This document shows, in pieces, positions 51,492 through 60,997 of a stretch of 64,000 nucleotides of DNA (within the stretch, counting starts at the first letter, position 1; each line of letters opens with the position of its first letter). Under the pieces are notes generated by a model, which did no database searches, was not told the origin of the DNA, and was given only the letters and a program-made list of their open reading frames with translations. Position numbers and translations under genes: made by a program. Origin of the DNA: Nocardioides sp. (GTDB taxonomy: Bacteria > Actinomycetota > Actinomycetes > Propionibacteriales > Nocardioidaceae); assembly GCA_002729525.1 (NCBI GenBank), contig PBYI01000051.1:62001-126000 (forward strand). The letters are read 5' to 3'.

Positions 51492-53158
51492 GCGAGGAGC
51501 AGCAGGGCACCGCCCGGCTCGACGACGAGCGGCGCGCGGTGCTCGGGTCCAGCGCGGTCATGGCCGCCGGCACCATCGTGTCGCGCGCCAGCGGCTTCGT
51601 GCGCTCGGCGCTGCTGGCCGCCGCGCTCGGCGCCGGACTGCACGCCGACCTGTTCACGATCGCCAACACGATCCCGAACATGCTCTACATCCTGCTGGCC
51701 GGCGGCGTCTTCAACGCCGTGCTGGTGCCGCAGCTGGTCCGTGCCGGCAAGGAGGATCCCGACGGCGGGGCGGCGTACACCAACCGGGTCGTCACCCTGG
51801 CGATGCTCTTCCTGGGCGCGGTCACCGTGCTGCTCGTGGCCTTCGCGCCGCAGGTGATGGACATCTACCTGTCGAGCTCCTTCGACGACCCCGACCTGGC
51901 ACCCCAGCTGGAGTCGGTCGTCGCGCTGGCCCGCTACTGCCTGCCGCAGGTCTTCTTCTACGGCATGTTCGTGCTGGTCGGGCAGATCCTCAACGCCCGC
52001 GGCCTCTTCGGCCCGATGATGTGGGCGCCGATCGCCAACAACGTCATCTCGGTGCTGGTGCTCGTGGGCTACCTGCTGGTGTGGGGCCCCGCCAGCGGTC
52101 CCGAGCTCGAGGGTGCGTACGACGGCGCGCAGGAGGCCGTGCTCGGCATCGGCTCGACGCTCGGCATCGCCGCGCAGCTGCTGATCCTGGTGCCCTACCT
52201 GCGCAAGGCCGGGTTCACCTTCCGCCCACGCTTCGACTTCCGCGACGCCGGCCTCGGGCGCACCTTCCGCCTCGGCGCCTGGACCGTCGCCTTCGTGGTG
52301 GTCAACCAGCTCGCCTACACCGTCGTCGTACGCCTGGCGTCCAGCGGTACGGCGGGCGGCGGCGACGGCACCGGCTACACCGTCTACTCCTCGACCTTCC
52401 TCATCGTGATGGTGCCGCACTCGGTCATCACCGTCTCGCTGGCGACCGCGATCCTGCCGCGCCTGTCGGCCCGCGCCGCCGACGGCGACCTCGCCGGCCT
52501 GGGCCGCACGCTGGCCAGCACGCTGCGCACGTCCCTCGCGGTGGTGCTCCCGGTCGCAGCGTTGCTGCCGCTGGTCGCGACCGACGTCGCCAACGTGATC
52601 TGGGGCCACGGCGCCGCCGCCGACGACATCGGGTCCTACGCCCCGTCGCTGGCGCTGTTCGCGCCCGGCCTGGTGATGTTCACCGTCCACTACCTGATGC
52701 TGCGCGGCTTCTACGCCCTCGAGCAGACCCGCACGGTCTTCTGGGTGCAGTGCGTCATCGGCGTCACCAACGTCGCCGCCGCCCTCGTCGGCGTACGCCT
52801 CACCGACGCGGCCGGCACCGCTCCCGCACTGGTCCTGGCCTACGGCACGGCGTACCTCGTGGGCTCGGTGGTGTCCTACGGCGTGCTGCGCCGCCGGCTC
52901 GGCGACCTCGAGGACGCCCGCACCACCCGGTACGTCGTCCGCCTCGCCCTCGCGGTCGCGGTCTCCACGGCAGCCGGGCTGCTCGTCGTGTGGGCCCTGA
53001 GCGCACTGGGCGACGAGCCGCACTGGTCGCTGGCGCTCCTGCGCGGTGCCGTGGTGGCGCTCGTCGACGGTGCGGTGTTCCTCGCCATGGCCCGGGTGCT
53101 GCACCTGCGCGAGGTGACCGACGTGGTCGGCACGCTCGTGGCGCGGGTGCGGCGCTGA
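51488..53158 (+). CDS. murJ: lipid II flippase MurJ
   Basis: 556 residues, MviN/MurJ family, up to 14 helices. Starts VMAAGTIVSRASGFVRSALL; then FTIANTIPNMLYILLAGG and FNAVLVPQL. Translocates lipid II across the membrane. In M. tuberculosis MurJ/MviN carries a C-terminal pseudokinase in the same chain; here that part is the next gene. GTG 51488 is coupled to DUF6049. Confidence 0.94.
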   Translation: MSEEQQGTARLDDERRAVLGSSAVMAAGTIVSRASGFVRSALLAAALGAGLHADLFTIANTIPNMLYILLAGGVFNAVLVPQLVRAGKEDPDGGAAYTNRVVTLAMLFLGAVTVLLVAFAPQVMDIYLSSSFDDPDLAPQLESVVALARYCLPQVFFYGMFVLVGQILNARGLFGPMMWAPIANNVISVLVLVGYLLVWGPASGPELEGAYDGAQEAVLGIGSTLGIAAQLLILVPYLRKAGFTFRPRFDFRDAGLGRTFRLGAWTVAFVVVNQLAYTVVVRLASSGTAGGGDGTGYTVYSSTFLIVMVPHSVITVSLATAILPRLSARAADGDLAGLGRTLASTLRTSLAVVLPVAALLPLVATDVANVIWGHGAAADDIGSYAPSLALFAPGLVMFTVHYLMLRGFYALEQTRTVFWVQCVIGVTNVAAALVGVRLTDAAGTAPALVLAYGTAYLVGSVVSYGVLRRRLGDLEDARTTRYVVRLALAVAVSTAAGLLVVWALSALGDEPHWSLALLRGAVVALVDGAVFLAMARVLHLREVTDVVGTLVARVRR

Positions 53159-53283
53159 CGTCGTACCGGACCGGCCGGGACAGCCTGGGACAAACGGCTC
53201 GCGAGGTGGGACGACGGTCCTACGATGGGCCCGCGGGCCCCCGCGCCCGCCGCAGGCCAGCAGCAGACGACCAGGAGGGCCCG

Positions 53284-55191
53284 GTGCCGCACGCGACCCG
53301 CCCGGGCGACCTGCTCGCCGGTCGCTACCGGCTGGTCGACCTGCTCACCGAGAGCGGCGACGGTCGTTTCTGGCGGGGTCACGACGAGGTGCTCGAGCGC
53401 CACGTGGCCATCCACGTGATCGCCGCCGGCGACCAGCGTGCGCCGCGGTTGATGGAGGCCGCCCGTCGCTCGGCCACCGTCCACGACCCCCGGGTGCTGC
53501 GCGTCCTGGACGCCGACGACTCCGGCGACGTCTGCTACGTCGTCAACGAGTGGGGCTGGGGCGCCTCGCTCGACGTCATCGCCAACGGCACCGGCACGCT
53601 GTCGGCCCGCAAGGCCGCCTGGCTGGTCGCGGAGGTCGCCGACTCGATCGGCACCGCGCACGCCGCCGGAGTGGCCCACGGGCGGCTGGTGCCCGAGAAC
53701 GTCCTCGTCGACCGCACCGGTGGCGTGCGGGTGATCGGGCTCTGCGTCGACGCCGCCCTGCACGGGCTGTCCGAGGGACGCCCGCAGGAGGACCTCACCG
53801 ACCTCGCCGGTCTCCTCTACTGCGCGCTCACCACCCGGTGGGCCGGCGCGTCCGGCTCCAACGTCACTCCCGCGCCCCGCGACCACGGCCAGGTGCTGCG
53901 ACCCCGTCGGGTCCGGGCCGGGATCCCGCGCCCGCTCGACGCGGCGTGTGACGTCCTCCTGCACCCCGACGAGGCCCACCGCCACGCCGACCTCGCGGCC
54001 GAGGTCTCCTCGGCCCGGGGGCTGTCGGCCTTCCTGGCCGACTTCGTGGGCGACCCGGCCGGCATGGACCGCGCCCTGCTCGCCAGCACGCCCGACGTGC
54101 TCCCCGACGAGGAGCTGGTCACCCTTCCCCCGGTGCCGGAGCTCACCCCGCACGACCAGCAGCGGATGGCCGGCGCCTACCCCGAGCCGCCGCCCACCGA
54201 GGCCGGCGCCGAGCCGCGCGCGGACCCGGACGCCGCTCCCGACCCGGACCGTCCCACGGAGGCCGGCGTCCCCATCTTCGGGGAGGAGGGCGACGACGTG
54301 TCCTGGCTGGAGCGGCGCGCCACACCCGCCCCGCCGCCGCCGTTCGACGAGCCGCCGGAGCGCCCGCTCTTCGCCCCCGACCCCTCGGACGGCTCGCCCG
54401 CCCGTACGCCCCGCGCCGACGCGTCGCAGACCAGCGTCCGTCCGCGGGACGAGTACTGGCCCTGGGACACCGGCACCGGCGTCGGGGCCGCCGGCACCGG
54501 CACCGGCCTCGGCGCGGTCGGCCGCTGGGACGACACCGCCGAGGGCGAGCCGGTCCCGGAGAACCACTCCGGCCGCTTCTGGCTGCGCCTCGCCGTGGCG
54601 CTCGCGATCGCGGCGGTCGTCGCGGTCGTCGCACTCGTCGCGGTCAACGTCTCGGAGGGTCGCAGCATCCTCGGGGAGGAGAGCACCGCGTCGTCCACGC
54701 CGTCGGCGACGACCACGCCGAGCGAGGCCGTCACCGCCACCCCGCTCACCGACCTCTCCGTCACCGTGCTCGACCCGCAGGGCACCGACGGCGGCGAGAA
54801 CGACGACGAGGCGCCGCTGGCCGTCGACGGCGACGGCTCGACCGCGTGGACGACCTCCGGCTACAACGACCAGCTCGGACCACCGCCCGGCCTCAAGACC
54901 GGCGTCGGCATCGTCATCGACCTGGGTGGTCCGCAGGACGTCAGCGAGATCGACGTCGAGCTCCAGGGCGAGCCGACCAGCCTGTCGCTCTACCTCACCG
55001 ACGACCTCCCCGGCTCGGTCGACGGGCTCGACCCGGTCGACACCCCCACCGACGTCGGTACGTCGGTCACCACGACGCTCGACGCCCCGGTGACCGCCTC
55101 CTACCTGACGGTCTGGCTCACCTCGCTCCCGCAGGACGACGACGGCCGGTTCCGCGGGCGCGTCGCGGAGGTGACCGTCCGTGCCAGCTGA
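53284..55191 (+). CDS. pseudokinase membrane protein with extracellular beta domain (MurJ partner)
   Basis: 635 residues. Kinase-like domain in residues 1-260: GRYRLVDLL, but VAIH where VAIK is expected, HGRLVPENVL for HRDxKxxN and IGLCVD in place of DFG. So Lys, HRD Asp and DFG are gone: a pseudokinase. A Pro/Asp-rich linker follows, then one membrane helix (about 435-455), then a discoidin-like beta domain (STAWTTSGYND). GTG 53284 with AGGAGG upstream. Matches the C-terminal part of mycobacterial MviN. Overlaps sigM start by 11 nt. Confidence 0.9.
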   Translation: MPHATRPGDLLAGRYRLVDLLTESGDGRFWRGHDEVLERHVAIHVIAAGDQRAPRLMEAARRSATVHDPRVLRVLDADDSGDVCYVVNEWGWGASLDVIANGTGTLSARKAAWLVAEVADSIGTAHAAGVAHGRLVPENVLVDRTGGVRVIGLCVDAALHGLSEGRPQEDLTDLAGLLYCALTTRWAGASGSNVTPAPRDHGQVLRPRRVRAGIPRPLDAACDVLLHPDEAHRHADLAAEVSSARGLSAFLADFVGDPAGMDRALLASTPDVLPDEELVTLPPVPELTPHDQQRMAGAYPEPPPTEAGAEPRADPDAAPDPDRPTEAGVPIFGEEGDDVSWLERRATPAPPPPFDEPPERPLFAPDPSDGSPARTPRADASQTSVRPRDEYWPWDTGTGVGAAGTGTGLGAVGRWDDTAEGEPVPENHSGRFWLRLAVALAIAAVVAVVALVAVNVSEGRSILGEESTASSTPSATTTPSEAVTATPLTDLSVTVLDPQGTDGGENDDEAPLAVDGDGSTAWTTSGYNDQLGPPPGLKTGVGIVIDLGGPQDVSEIDVELQGEPTSLSLYLTDDLPGSVDGLDPVDTPTDVGTSVTTTLDAPVTASYLTVWLTSLPQDDDGRFRGRVAEVTVRAS

Positions 55192-55912
55192 GGCCGGCGA
55201 CCCGGACGAGGGCGACGAGCGCGACGACGCAGCCCTCCTCGCCGCCCACGTCGCGGGCGACAGCGACGCGTTTGGCGTGCTGTTCCGACGACACCGCGAC
55301 CGGCTCTGGGCGGTCGCCCTGCGCACGATGGGCGCCCCCGAGTCCGCCGCGGACGGTCTCCAGGACGGCATGGTGGCGGCGTACCGGCGGGCGGGCTCGT
55401 TCCGCGGCGACGCGGCCGTGACGACCTGGCTGCACCGGGTCGTGGTCAACGCCTGCCTCGACCGGCTGCGCGCGCAGAAGGTACGCCGCGCCGACCCGCT
55501 CCCCGAGCAGCTGGAGGAGTACGACGCCCGCGCCCGCGGCACGGGGGGCGCCGGCGTCGAGCCGCTGGCCTCGGGCTCGGCCGCGGACGCACGCGACCCC
55601 GCCGACGAGGCGGTCTCCGCCGAGCGGCGCCGCCGGGTCCTCGCCGCGCTCGCCGAGCTGCCCGCCCAGCAGCGCGCCGCGCTCGTGCTCGTCGACATGG
55701 AGGGCTACCCCGTCGCCGAGGTGGCCGAGATGCTCGACTGCAAGGTCGGCACCGTGAAGTCGCGGTGCGCCCGCGGCCGCGCGCGCCTCGCGTCGCGTCT
55801 CGCCGACCTGGTGGGGCCGCCGGGGCCCGACCGGGAGCCGGACGACGGGAACCACGTCGGGTCCGGAGCCGTCCCAGAGGGCGGAGGCGGCACCCGGGGC
55901 CCACCGGCCTGA
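55181..55912 (+). CDS. sigM: ECF RNA polymerase sigma factor SigM
   Basis: 243 residues: region 2 (FGVLFRRHRDRLWAVALRTMG, in two parts FGVLFRRHRDR and LWAVALRTMG), region 4 (LVDMEGYPVAEVAEMLDCKVGTVKSR, split as VAEVAEML and GTVKSRCARGR). Placement after murJ and before an anti-sigma and thioredoxins equals M. tuberculosis sigM. GTG 55181. Controls envelope or oxidative stress genes in relatives. Confidence 0.92.
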   Translation: MPAEAGDPDEGDERDDAALLAAHVAGDSDAFGVLFRRHRDRLWAVALRTMGAPESAADGLQDGMVAAYRRAGSFRGDAAVTTWLHRVVVNACLDRLRAQKVRRADPLPEQLEEYDARARGTGGAGVEPLASGSAADARDPADEAVSAERRRRVLAALAELPAQQRAALVLVDMEGYPVAEVAEMLDCKVGTVKSRCARGRARLASRLADLVGPPGPDREPDDGNHVGSGAVPEGGGGTRGPPA

Positions 55913-55994
55913 CGCCGCTGCCCGACGTACCGGTGCCGACCGCGCCACAGCGCGCCGACACCGCCACCTCGCCAGGAAAGCGAGACCACACCCC

Positions 55995-56780
55995 ATGGCT
56001 TCCCGACCGGACCCGTCCGACCCGCGTGACGATCGCGTACGCCGGATGCTCGCCGACGCGCGCCACGACCAGCCCCTGCCCGACGACGTCGCAGCACGGC
56101 TCGACGCGGTGCTCGAACGCCTCGGCGAGGAGGAGCCCGATCGCTCCGGCGGCACGGTCACCCATCTCGCGGCCCGCCGTCGGGCGGCCCGCGGTCTGCT
56201 GCTCGCCGCGGCCGCCGTCGTCGTGGTGGGCGTCGGCGTCGGCCAGCTGGTCGGCACCGGCTCCGACTCCGGGGGCGACGCCACGTCGGCCGCCGCCGAG
56301 GCCTACGACGACTCCGCAGCGGCCGGGTCGGCCGAGTCCGCCGACGAGGGGGCCGCGCAGGACGACCTCGAGTCGGCGCGCGAGCAGTCGTCCGCCGGCG
56401 AGTCGTCGCTGGACGCCTCCGGCACCGACGACCAGGTCGCACCGCTGACCGCCCAGTCGGAGGAGCAGGTCGCCCGCCTCGCCCAGCGCCCGCCGGTGCG
56501 TCTCACCTCCGACGGCTTCTCGCGCCAGGTGGCCCGGCTGCGGGTGCGCCCGGGCCTGGTGAGCACCGACGACCAGGTCGTCAACGGCAGCGACCTCAGC
56601 ACCTCGGAGTCGTTCACCTGCCCGCCGGCGGTCTGGGGTGCCGGCAGCCTGCTGGCCGCCCGCTACGACGGCTCGCCGACGGTGCTGGCCTACCGACCCC
56701 CGAGCGGCGACACCCAGGTGGTCGACCTGCTCCAGTGCGGCAGCGGCGAGGTCGTGCGCTCGGTCGTGCTCCCGGGCTGA
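55995..56780 (+). CDS. anti-sigma factor (RsmA-like) membrane protein
   Basis: 261 residues. N-terminal cytoplasmic segment with DDVAARLDAVLERLGEEE, one membrane helix (RGLLLAAAAVVVVGVGVGQL), then an acidic, Ser/Ala-rich exterior region and a C-terminal domain with two Cys (SFTCPPAV, LLQCGSG). No Zn-HCC motif. Position after sigM defines it as its likely regulator. ATG 55995. Confidence 0.83.
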   Translation: MASRPDPSDPRDDRVRRMLADARHDQPLPDDVAARLDAVLERLGEEEPDRSGGTVTHLAARRRAARGLLLAAAAVVVVGVGVGQLVGTGSDSGGDATSAAAEAYDDSAAAGSAESADEGAAQDDLESAREQSSAGESSLDASGTDDQVAPLTAQSEEQVARLAQRPPVRLTSDGFSRQVARLRVRPGLVSTDDQVVNGSDLSTSESFTCPPAVWGAGSLLAARYDGSPTVLAYRPPSGDTQVVDLLQCGSGEVVRSVVLPG

Positions 56781-56929
56781 CCCGCACCCACGCCGTACGG
56801 CGGGCCGGTTGAGGGCCGGGTGTCGGACCCCTCCGGGGGATCGTCAGCCGCCCGGGAGCAGGAATGACCAGGCCCTACGATCGGTTGTGGCAGGCGTACA
56901 CGACCCCGAACGAGGAGCTCCGAGAAACC

Positions 56930-57943
56930 ATGGCCACTCCCGATCCCACCGTGACCCGCGACGTCATCGTCATCGGCTCCGGTCCGAGCGGCTACACCGC
57001 GGCCCTCTACACCGCCCGTGCGAGCCTGAACCCCCTGGTCTTCGAGGGCTCCGTCACCGCCGGCGGCGCGCTGATGAACACCACCGAGGTCGAGAACTTC
57101 CCCGGCTTCCGCGACGGCATCATGGGCCCCGCGCTCATGGACGAGATGCGCGCCCAGGCCGAGCGGTTCGGCGCCGAGCTGGTCCCCGACGACGTCGTCG
57201 AGGTCGACCTCACCGGCGACGTGAAGGTCGTCAAGACCGCCACCGACACCTTCCCCGCCCGCTCGGTCATCCTCGCCACCGGCTCCGGCTACCGCCGCCT
57301 CGGCCTGGAGGGCGAGGACCGCCTCTCGGGGCGCGGCGTCTCCTGGTGTGCCACCTGCGACGGCTTCTTCTTCCGCGACAAGCCCATCGCGGTCGTCGGC
57401 GGCGGCGACTCCGCCGTCGAGGAGGCCACCTTCCTCACCCGCTTCGGCTCGAAGGTGTCCCTCATCCACCGCCGCGACGAGCTCCGCGCCTCCAAGATCA
57501 TGGTCGAGCGCGCCGAGGCCGACGAGAAGCTCGACTTCGAGTGGAACTCCGAGGTCGTGTCGATCAACGGCACCGACGGCGTCGAGTCGGTCACCCTGCG
57601 CGACACCGTCACCGGCGAGACCCGCGACCTCGAGGTCTCCGGCCTGTTCATCGCGATCGGCCACGACCCGCGCTCGGAGCTCCTCGCCGGTCAGGTCGAC
57701 CTCGACGACGAGGGCTACGTGCAGGTCACGCACCCCACCACCGCCACCAACCTCCCCGGCGTGTTCGCCTGCGGCGACCTGGTCGACCACACCTACCGCC
57801 AGGCCATCACCGCCGCCGGCACCGGCTGCTCGGCCGCCCTCGACGCCGAGCGCTTCCTCGCCGAGCTCGACCACACCGGCAGCACCACCGAGGCCGCCGA
57901 CCGGGCCGAGAAGGAGTTCGCCGAGGACGGCGTCGTCGTCTGA
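56930..57943 (+). CDS. trxB: thioredoxin-disulfide reductase
   Basis: 337 residues. [19 protein letters not shown], redox [30 protein letters not shown]-terminal [20 protein letters not shown], split here as CGDLVD and [11 protein letters not shown]. Reduces thioredoxin using NADPH. ATG 56930; an in-frame ATG at 56864 gives a longer product. Confidence 0.96.
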   Translation: MATPDPTVTRDVIVIGSGPSGYTAALYTARASLNPLVFEGSVTAGGALMNTTEVENFPGFRDGIMGPALMDEMRAQAERFGAELVPDDVVEVDLTGDVKVVKTATDTFPARSVILATGSGYRRLGLEGEDRLSGRGVSWCATCDGFFFRDKPIAVVGGGDSAVEEATFLTRFGSKVSLIHRRDELRASKIMVERAEADEKLDFEWNSEVVSINGTDGVESVTLRDTVTGETRDLEVSGLFIAIGHDPRSELLAGQVDLDDEGYVQVTHPTTATNLPGVFACGDLVDHTYRQAITAAGTGCSAALDAERFLAELDHTGSTTEAADRAEKEFAEDGVVV

Positions 57944-58085
57944 CGTACGCCGCCGCCTCTGGCAGGCTCGCGGGAACATCGCCCGGCGTACGGGCGTTCC
58001 CCTCACAGTCCACGACGGCAGCAGCCGTCCGCACCACCACCCAGCCGTGAAGGCACACACCGACCAATCCCTGGAGGGATCCACC

Positions 58086-58412
58086 GTGGGCAACATCTCC
58101 GCCGTGACCGACGCCGAGTTCGACAGCCAGGTCCTCAAGTCCGACAAGCCCGTGCTCGTCGACTTCTGGGCCGAGTGGTGCGGCCCGTGCAAGCAGGTCG
58201 CCCCGATTCTCGACGAGATCGCCGCGACGCACGGCGACAAGGTGACGTTCCTCAAGATGAACGTCGATGAGAACCCCGTCACCCCGTCGTCGTACCGGAT
58301 CACCGGCATCCCGACGATCAACGTCTACCAGAACGGCGAGGTCGTCCGGAACATCGTCGGCGCCCGCCCGAAGGCCGCGATCCTCAAGGAGCTCTCCGAG
58401 TTCACCGACTGA
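58086..58412 (+). CDS. trxA: thioredoxin
   Basis: 108 residues: DFWAEWCGPCKQVAPILDEIA, with the WCGPCK active site near residue 32, cis-Pro in GIPTINVYQNGE. GTG 58086. Follows trxB by 142 nt. Reduced by TrxB. A terminator-like hairpin follows. Confidence 0.97.
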   Translation: MGNISAVTDAEFDSQVLKSDKPVLVDFWAEWCGPCKQVAPILDEIAATHGDKVTFLKMNVDENPVTPSSYRITGIPTINVYQNGEVVRNIVGARPKAAILKELSEFTD

Positions 58413-58429
58413 TCCGGCTCGGTCCTCGC

Positions 58430-58463
58430 GAAGGCCGCGATCCCCTCGGGGGTCGCGGCCTTC
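58430..58463 (+). terminator. hairpin after trxA
   Basis: Stem GAAGGCCGCGA (58430-58440) with TCGCGGCCTTC (58453-58463), extended by C/G pairs with a very small loop. 18 nt after the trxA stop. Confidence 0.65.
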
Positions 58464-58555
58464 GTCGTCCCCGCGGGCGGTGGGTGGGTGCTCAGCCAGG
58501 CGGCTGGGGGCGATACCCGGCTGCTCGCGTCAGGTCGACCTGCGAGGATGCGAGG

Positions 58556-59770
58556 GTGCGCCAGATCCGCCAGAGCAAGAAGCTGAGCAACGTCCGCTAC
58601 GACGTCCGGGGCCCGATCCTGGTGGAGGCCCAGAAGCTCGAGGCAGAGGGCCACCGGATCCTCAAGCTCAATATCGGCAACACCGCACCGTTCGGCTTCG
58701 AGGCGCCCGAGGCGATCGTGTCGGACATGGTGCACCACCTGCCCGACGCGCAGGGCTACTCCGACTCCCGGGGCATCTACTCCGCACGCACCGCCGTCGC
58801 GCAGTACTACCAGCAGCGCGGCCTGCGCGACGTCGTCGTCGAGGACGTGTTCATCGGCAACGGCGTCTCCGAGCTCGTCGGCATGGTCCTCCAGGCGTTC
58901 CTCGACGACGGCAACGAGGTCCTGGTGCCGGCGCCGGACTACCCGCTGTGGACCGGTGCGGTGAGCCTCTCCGGCGGCACCCCGGTGCACTACCTGTGCG
59001 ACGAGGAGAACGGCTGGAACCCCGACCTCGCCGACATCGAGTCCAAGATCACCGAGCACGCCCAGGCGCTGGTGATCATCAACCCGAACAACCCGACGGG
59101 TGCGGTCTACTCCGAGCAGGTCGTCCGGGGCCTCGTCGACATCGCCCGGCGTCACGAGCTCGTGGTGATGGCTGACGAGATCTACGAGAAGATCCTGTAC
59201 GACGACGCCGTCCACCACCACGCCGCGGCGGCCGCCGGCTCCGACGTGCTCTGCCTGACGTTCAGCGGGCTGTCCAAGGCCTACCGCGTCTGCGGCTACC
59301 GCGCCGGCTGGGTGATGATCTCCGGCCCCAAGGAGGTCGCCGCCGACTTCCTCGAGGGCCTGACCCTCGTGGCGAACATGCGGATGTGCTCCAACGTGCC
59401 CGCCCAGCACGCCATCCAGCCCGCGCTGGGCGGCTACCAGTCGGTCAACGAGCTGATCGTGCCCGGCGGGCGCTTCTACGAGCAGTGCATGCTCGCCGAC
59501 CGGCTGCTCAACGAGATCCCCGGCGTCACCTCGGTCCGTCCGCGTGGTGCGCTCTACTGCTTCCCGCGCCTGCACCCCGACGTCTACGCGATCGAGGACG
59601 ACGAGGAGTTCGTCATCGACCTGCTGCGCGCCAAGAAGCTCCTCGTCACCCACGGCACCGGGTTCAACTGGCCCGACCCCGACCACTTCCGTCTCGTGGC
59701 GCTGCCGGAGCCGTCGGTGCTGGAGGAGGCCATCGGCAGGATCGCCGACTTCCTCGCGACCCGCCGCTGA
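58556..59770 (+). CDS. PLP-dependent aminotransferase (AlaA-like)
   Basis: 404 residues. Fold-type I: LKLNIGNTAPFGFEAPE, PNNPTGAVYSEQV, DEIYEKILYDD, PLP-Lys SGLSKAYRVCGYRAGW near residue 245. AlaA/AlaT-type alanine aminotransferases share these features. GTG 58556 chosen over an upstream ATG. Placed between trxA and the acyltransferase. Confidence 0.9.
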   Translation: MRQIRQSKKLSNVRYDVRGPILVEAQKLEAEGHRILKLNIGNTAPFGFEAPEAIVSDMVHHLPDAQGYSDSRGIYSARTAVAQYYQQRGLRDVVVEDVFIGNGVSELVGMVLQAFLDDGNEVLVPAPDYPLWTGAVSLSGGTPVHYLCDEENGWNPDLADIESKITEHAQALVIINPNNPTGAVYSEQVVRGLVDIARRHELVVMADEIYEKILYDDAVHHHAAAAAGSDVLCLTFSGLSKAYRVCGYRAGWVMISGPKEVAADFLEGLTLVANMRMCSNVPAQHAIQPALGGYQSVNELIVPGGRFYEQCMLADRLLNEIPGVTSVRPRGALYCFPRLHPDVYAIEDDEEFVIDLLRAKKLLVTHGTGFNWPDPDHFRLVALPEPSVLEEAIGRIADFLATRR

Positions 59771-59829
59771 CCCGGCGCCTGCTCTCCCCGACCGTCCGCG
59801 ACGTCCCTCCGGCCCCAGGAGCCCCACCC

Positions 59830-60603
59830 ATGCTCGACCTCACCTACCCGCCGATCATCCTGGCGGCCAAGACCGCCTTCCGGCTCCTCGGCCAGTCGTT
59901 CCAGATGACCGGCACCGAGCACGTCCCGCGCCAGGGCGGCGTGCTGCTGGCGGTGAACCACATCGGGTACGTCGACTTCATCTACGGCGGCCTCGCCGCC
60001 AACCCCTCCGGGCGGCTGGTCCGCTTCATGGCCAAGCGCGAGGTCTTCGACCACTCCGTCGGCGGCCCGGTGATGCGCTCGCTGCACCACATCGAGGTCG
60101 ACCGGGCCGACGGCGTCGCGTCATTCGAGAAGGCCGTCGACTACCTCAAGGCGGGCGAGGCGGTCGGGATCTTCCCGGAGGCCACGATCTCGCGCAGCTA
60201 TGAGCTGAAGGAGTTCAAGACCGGTGCCGTGCGGATCGCCGCCGCGGCGGGCGTACCGATCGTGCCGACGGTCCTGTGGGGCACCCACCGGATGATGACC
60301 AAGGGCCACGACAAGGACTTCTCCCGTGGCAAGACCATCGCGATCCGCTGCGGCGAGCCGATGCACCCGACCGGTGACGACCCGGTCGGCGAGACCGCCG
60401 ACCTCCGCGCCCGGATGTCGACCCTGCTCGACGAGGCCATCGCCGGGTACCCGGCCGACGAGCAGCCTCCCGGCTCATGGTGGCTGCCGGCCCGGTTCGG
60501 TGGCTCCGCGCCCACGCTCGAGGAGGCCGAGGCCCTCGAGGCCGCGGAGAAGCGGGAACGCGCCTCCCGTCGAGCCGCGAAGCGGGCCCAGAAGAACGAC
60601 TGA
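59830..60603 (+). CDS. 1-acyl-sn-glycerol-3-phosphate acyltransferase-like (PlsC domain)
   Basis: 257 residues. HX4D motif as AVNHIGYVDFIYGG near residue 44; second motif FPEATIS (EAT for EGT). Lys/Arg-rich C-terminus. Membrane-associated phospholipid or lipid acyltransferase. ATG 59830. Confidence 0.9.
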   Translation: MLDLTYPPIILAAKTAFRLLGQSFQMTGTEHVPRQGGVLLAVNHIGYVDFIYGGLAANPSGRLVRFMAKREVFDHSVGGPVMRSLHHIEVDRADGVASFEKAVDYLKAGEAVGIFPEATISRSYELKEFKTGAVRIAAAAGVPIVPTVLWGTHRMMTKGHDKDFSRGKTIAIRCGEPMHPTGDDPVGETADLRARMSTLLDEAIAGYPADEQPPGSWWLPARFGGSAPTLEEAEALEAAEKRERASRRAAKRAQKND

Positions 60604-60997
60604 TCGCTTCGTCGACGTATGGTTTTGTCGACACGTCGCTTTGTCGACAAGGCGACTTCCCGGTCGTCGAGTAGCCGCGCAGCGGGATTCCCCGGTCGTC
60701 GAGTAGCCGCGGATCGACGCAGGATCGCAGGGGCGTACCGAGACGCAGTGAGACGGCTGCCGACCGGCACCACGTCAGGTGGTTGAGCCGACACGAGCGC
60801 GACTCTCAGGTGGTTGAGCCGACACGAGCGCCAGCGAGTGGCGTGTCGAAACCACCGTGCGCCAACCGACGGCCGCAACCCTCACGCCCGCCGCCCAGCA
60901 CACCCGACCGGTTTCGACGCGCTGCCGCGGGTTCGTCCCTCACCCGCGCCGCTTGCTCAACCGACCCGAGCCCACGCCGAGGTCTCGTGCCTCGACC
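60604..60997. repeat. REP-like repeat region between convergent genes
   Basis: No gene supported in these 394 bases. CCGGTCGTCGAGTAG at 60660-60674 and 60692-60706; TCAGGTGGTTGAGCCGACAC plus GAGCGC at 60775-60800 and 60806-60831; imperfect hairpin GGTGGTT / AACCACC with CGACAC / GTGTCG at 60809-60856. The first unit is also present at 31398-31443 in opposite orientation. Confidence 0.8.
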
